Shown in pieces: positions 61,828-64,000 of a stretch of 64,000 bases of DNA; positions within the stretch are counted from its first letter, which is position 1; every line of letters starts with the position of its first letter. Made by a program: the position numbers and the translations under genes. The stretch comes from Ferrimonas kyonanensis DSM 18153 (GTDB lineage: Bacteria > Pseudomonadota > Gammaproteobacteria > Enterobacterales > Shewanellaceae), in the NCBI RefSeq assembly GCF_000425405.1, contig NZ_AUDJ01000001.1:1-64000 (forward strand), read 5' to 3'. The notes beneath the pieces were generated by a model, which saw only the letters and a list, made by a program, of their open reading frames with translations, made no database searches and had not been told where the DNA came from.

Positions 61828-63201
61828 ATGACTCAAGAATCGTTTCAGGCTCCGGCGTTATCGGTGTTGATTGTGGACGATGAGCCGGGCATGCGCTCAT
61901 TTTTGAAAAAAGCGCTGTCGAAGCGGTTTGCCCTGGTGGAAGCTGCCGGCAGTGTCGAGGACGCCGAGCGTCTGCGCAGCCGTTGCCATTTTGATCTGTT
62001 GATCGTCGACATTCGCCTGCCGGGCCGCGATGGCATCGAGTGGAACGAGGCGCTGGATCCGGGCAGTCGTCGTTCGGACATTATCTTTATGACCGGCTAT
62101 GCCGACATGGAAACCGCCATTCGCGCCCTGCGGGCCGGCGCCGCCGACTTTATTCTGAAACCCTTCCATCTGGAGCAGATGATGCAGGCGGTGGATCGCT
62201 GCCTGGAGCGACGGTTGCTGCGCCGGGAAAACTTGCTGCTGAAGCGGGAAGTGGAGCAGAGCCACGTCGGCCACAACACCCTGATTGGCATCAGCGACGC
62301 CATGGCGCAGGTGAAGGACGTCATTGGCCGGGTCGCCCCCACCAATTCGGTGGTGCTGATCGAAGGCGAGTCGGGCACCGGCAAGGAGTTGGTGGCGCGG
62401 ATGCTGCACCAGAAGTCCGGTCGCAGCGGGCCTTTCGTGCCGGTGAACTGTGGCGCCATCGCTCCGGAGTTGCTGGAGAGTGAGTTGTTTGGCCATGTGG
62501 CCGGGGCCTTTACCGGTGCCCGTAGTGCACGGGAAGGGCTGTTCAGCTTTGCCAGCGGCGGTACCATCTTCCTCGATGAGATTGGCGAAATGCCGCTGCA
62601 GATGCAGACCGCACTGTTGCGGGTGCTGGAGCAGCGGGCCATTCGGCCAGTAGGCTCGGAAAAGGAGACGCCGGTGGACGTGCGGGTGATCGCCGCCACC
62701 AACCGTGAGCTGATGGATGAGGTCAATGAAAACCGCTTCCGCCGCGACCTGTATTACCGGCTGAACGTGCTCAACGTGCGCATTCCAGCCCTGCGGGAGC
62801 GTCAGGATGACATCGTTGAGCTGGTGCATCACTTTACCCGTCAATTGTCGTCGGAACTGGGCCTGAAAGAGGTCAGCTGGAGCCACGAAGACCTGGATTT
62901 GATGACTCGCCACGACTGGCCGGGCAACATTCGTGAATTGCGAAACCTGGTGGAGCGCTGCCTGTTGCTGGGCAAGCCGCCGGCGGAGTACTGGCGTCAG
63001 CAGCAGAGCGTGCCGGTGGCGTCGGCCGAGGCTACCGAGAGTGGCTACCCTAACGAGATGCCGCTGAAAGAGGTGGAGCGGATGCACGTGATGCAGGTCG
63101 TGGACAGTCAACAAGGCAACAAATCGGCCGCTGCCCGAGTGCTGGGAGTGTCTCGCAAGACCCTGGATCGTAAATTCAAAGAGTGGGGCTTGCAGGAGTG
63201 A
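61828..63201 (+). CDS. NtrC-family sigma54-dependent response regulator
   Basis: 457 residues. The receiver has IVDDEPGM, phospho-acceptor Asp in IVDIRLPGRDG and LKPFH. The AAA+ domain has Walker A GESGTGKE, the intact sigma54-contacting GAFTGA loop, Walker B GGTIFLDEIGEMPL and RFRRDLYYRLNV. The Fis-type C-terminal HTH is NKSAAARVLGVSRKTLDRKF. ATG at 61828 is used; the frame runs back to 61744 without a ribosome site. TGA overlaps the kinase ATG by one base. Divergent from tupABC. Confidence 0.94.
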   Translation: MTQESFQAPALSVLIVDDEPGMRSFLKKALSKRFALVEAAGSVEDAERLRSRCHFDLLIVDIRLPGRDGIEWNEALDPGSRRSDIIFMTGYADMETAIRALRAGAADFILKPFHLEQMMQAVDRCLERRLLRRENLLLKREVEQSHVGHNTLIGISDAMAQVKDVIGRVAPTNSVVLIEGESGTGKELVARMLHQKSGRSGPFVPVNCGAIAPELLESELFGHVAGAFTGARSAREGLFSFASGGTIFLDEIGEMPLQMQTALLRVLEQRAIRPVGSEKETPVDVRVIAATNRELMDEVNENRFRRDLYYRLNVLNVRIPALRERQDDIVELVHHFTRQLSSELGLKEVSWSHEDLDLMTRHDWPGNIRELRNLVERCLLLGKPPAEYWRQQQSVPVASAEATESGYPNEMPLKEVERMHVMQVVDSQQGNKSAAARVLGVSRKTLDRKFKEWGLQE

Positions 63202-64000
63202 TGCTGTCCTCCTGGCGCGATCGAATCGAAGGGGATGTGCGGCTGCTGACCAGCACCGTGCGTTACCGTTTGCTGGTGCTGATGCTGTTGCCGGTGCTGC
63301 TGACCCTGGCCAGCCTGGTGTTCATTACCATCTACTGGAACGTCTCCTACACCGGCAGCCAGCTGTTTATGAAGGTGCGGGCGGATCTCGGCGTGGCTCA
63401 GGGGGTGATCCTGGAGCAGCTCAATGATCAGGAGCAGGTGATCTCTCAGGTTCAGAGTGCCTGGCGCCTGAAGAGCCTGCTGGGGGCCAAAGATTCCCAT
63501 GGGGTGGCCATCAATCAGCTGCTGGAACGCAACCGCGAGTTGTTGGGCCTGGATTTTCTGCGCTTGATTTCATTGCCGCAGGCCTCGGTGGATCCACGCC
63601 TTCGTAAACTGATTCCGGCGGAGCATGAGCGGGCCCGCTCCGGTATTCAGGTGCTGGACAAGCCGGAGCTGGCGGATCTGGGGCCGGTGCTGGCGCGGCA
63701 GGCGCAGATGCCAATCCAATCGACACCGATGGCCGCCGACAGCGTTCAGGGGATGGAGAGCCGCGGCATGGTGATGCGCACCCTGCTGAAGGTCAAAGAC
63801 ACCGATGGAACCGTGGTCGGCTACCTCGATGGCGGTGTGTTGCTGAACCGCAACCGCGACATGGTGGATAACATTCGCGATCTGCTGTACGCCCCGGGCA
63901 CTCTGCCCAACGGGGCGGTGGGGACCGTGACGCTGTTCCTGGATAACGTGCGCATCAGCACCAACGTTCCCGGTGGCGACAGCGGTGAACGGCGGGCCAT
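63201..64000 (+). CDS. sensor histidine kinase with Cache-like periplasmic domain (partial)
   Basis: 266 codons are present and the frame is open to the window end. ATG overlaps the regulator stop (CAGGAG upstream). One transmembrane helix lies at about residues 23-46 (RLLVLMLLPVLLTLASLVFITIYW). A large periplasmic region follows with RVQGxE-like DSVQGMESRGM, DTDGTVVGYLDGGVLLNRN and VTLFLDNVRISTNVP, blocks seen in double-Cache sensor kinases. The kinase core lies beyond the window. Partner of the preceding regulator; its ligand may be tungstate, molybdate or a related condition (inference). Confidence 0.85.
   Translation, partial: MLSSWRDRIEGDVRLLTSTVRYRLLVLMLLPVLLTLASLVFITIYWNVSYTGSQLFMKVRADLGVAQGVILEQLNDQEQVISQVQSAWRLKSLLGAKDSHGVAINQLLERNRELLGLDFLRLISLPQASVDPRLRKLIPAEHERARSGIQVLDKPELADLGPVLARQAQMPIQSTPMAADSVQGMESRGMVMRTLLKVKDTDGTVVGYLDGGVLLNRNRDMVDNIRDLLYAPGTLPNGAVGTVTLFLDNVRISTNVPGGDSGERRA

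Overview
The window looks like a chromosomal segment of a GC-rich marine gammaproteobacterium of the Shewanella/Ferrimonas kind. The grounds are gene content and order: ftsYEX-rpoH, envC-gpmI-yibN-secB-gpsA, hutI/hutCUH, MipA/OmpV-DUF3019-two-component sets, two multiheme c-type cytochrome lipoproteins and a MobB-MoeA fusion. The genus is an inference from gene content; no search was run. Most of the window is dense, core-like DNA with gene overlaps of 1-4 bases. The clear accessory stretch is AT-richer DNA at about 29.6-32.7 kb.

Layout. 1-354: 3' end of an rRNA operon (23S end, 5S, terminator). 414-1481: tandem array of about 182-bp units with GC palindromes. 1.8-4.8 kb: acyl-CoA synthetase, thioesterase, MtnC-like phosphatase. 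4.9-10.2 kb: histidine utilisation, hutI divergent from hutC-hutU-hutH, with a perfect 14-bp HutC-type operator between them. 10.3-13.5 kb: YbdG-type mechanosensitive channel, acyltransferase, SnoaL-like protein, His-rich ZIP-like transporter with a Fur-like box over its start. 13.7-16.2 kb: HD-GYP and GGDEF proteins, divergent. 16.1-21 kb: yhhL-rsmD divergent from ftsY-ftsE-ftsX, then rpoH. 21-29.5 kb: cell-wall and central genes (yibQ-like, ctpA, envC, gpmI, yibN, secB, gpsA, yhiN).

29.6-32.7 kb is the island: a 92-bp direct repeat, an orphan lipoprotein, a REP-associated (Y1/HUH) transposase, the second repeat copy and an Imm11-like orphan immunity protein. 32.9-36.9 kb is a run of five tightly packed genes, four of them regulatory (LuxR, OmpR-type regulator, kinase, ToxR-like membrane regulator, small lipoprotein). 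It sits downstream of a tetraheme lipoprotein (37.1-38.8 kb). 39-46.7 kb holds an SDR enzyme, a lipoprotein, two divergent MipA/OmpV porin-like proteins, DUF3019 and two related two-component systems arranged tail to tail. 46.8-51.8 kb, all on the minus strand, holds a histidine kinase, a response regulator with an ArsR-like DNA-binding domain, an octaheme lipoprotein and a SLAC1/TehA-family anion channel, with several palindromes between them. Then come dsbA-like, ubiK, rep, tRNA-Arg(CCG), tRNA-His(GTG) and a decayed tRNA-His copy.

56-64 kb is a molybdenum/tungsten module: moaA, mobB-moeA fusion, mobA and tupCBA on the minus strand. A divergent NtrC-type sigma54 activator and its sensor kinase (cut by the window end) follow. 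A near-consensus sigma54 promoter points at tupA about 50 bases upstream of its start. This suggests that tungstate uptake is controlled by the divergent two-component system. It and the kinase/REC-ArsR/octaheme/SLAC1 locus are the two most interesting candidates for little-described systems here.
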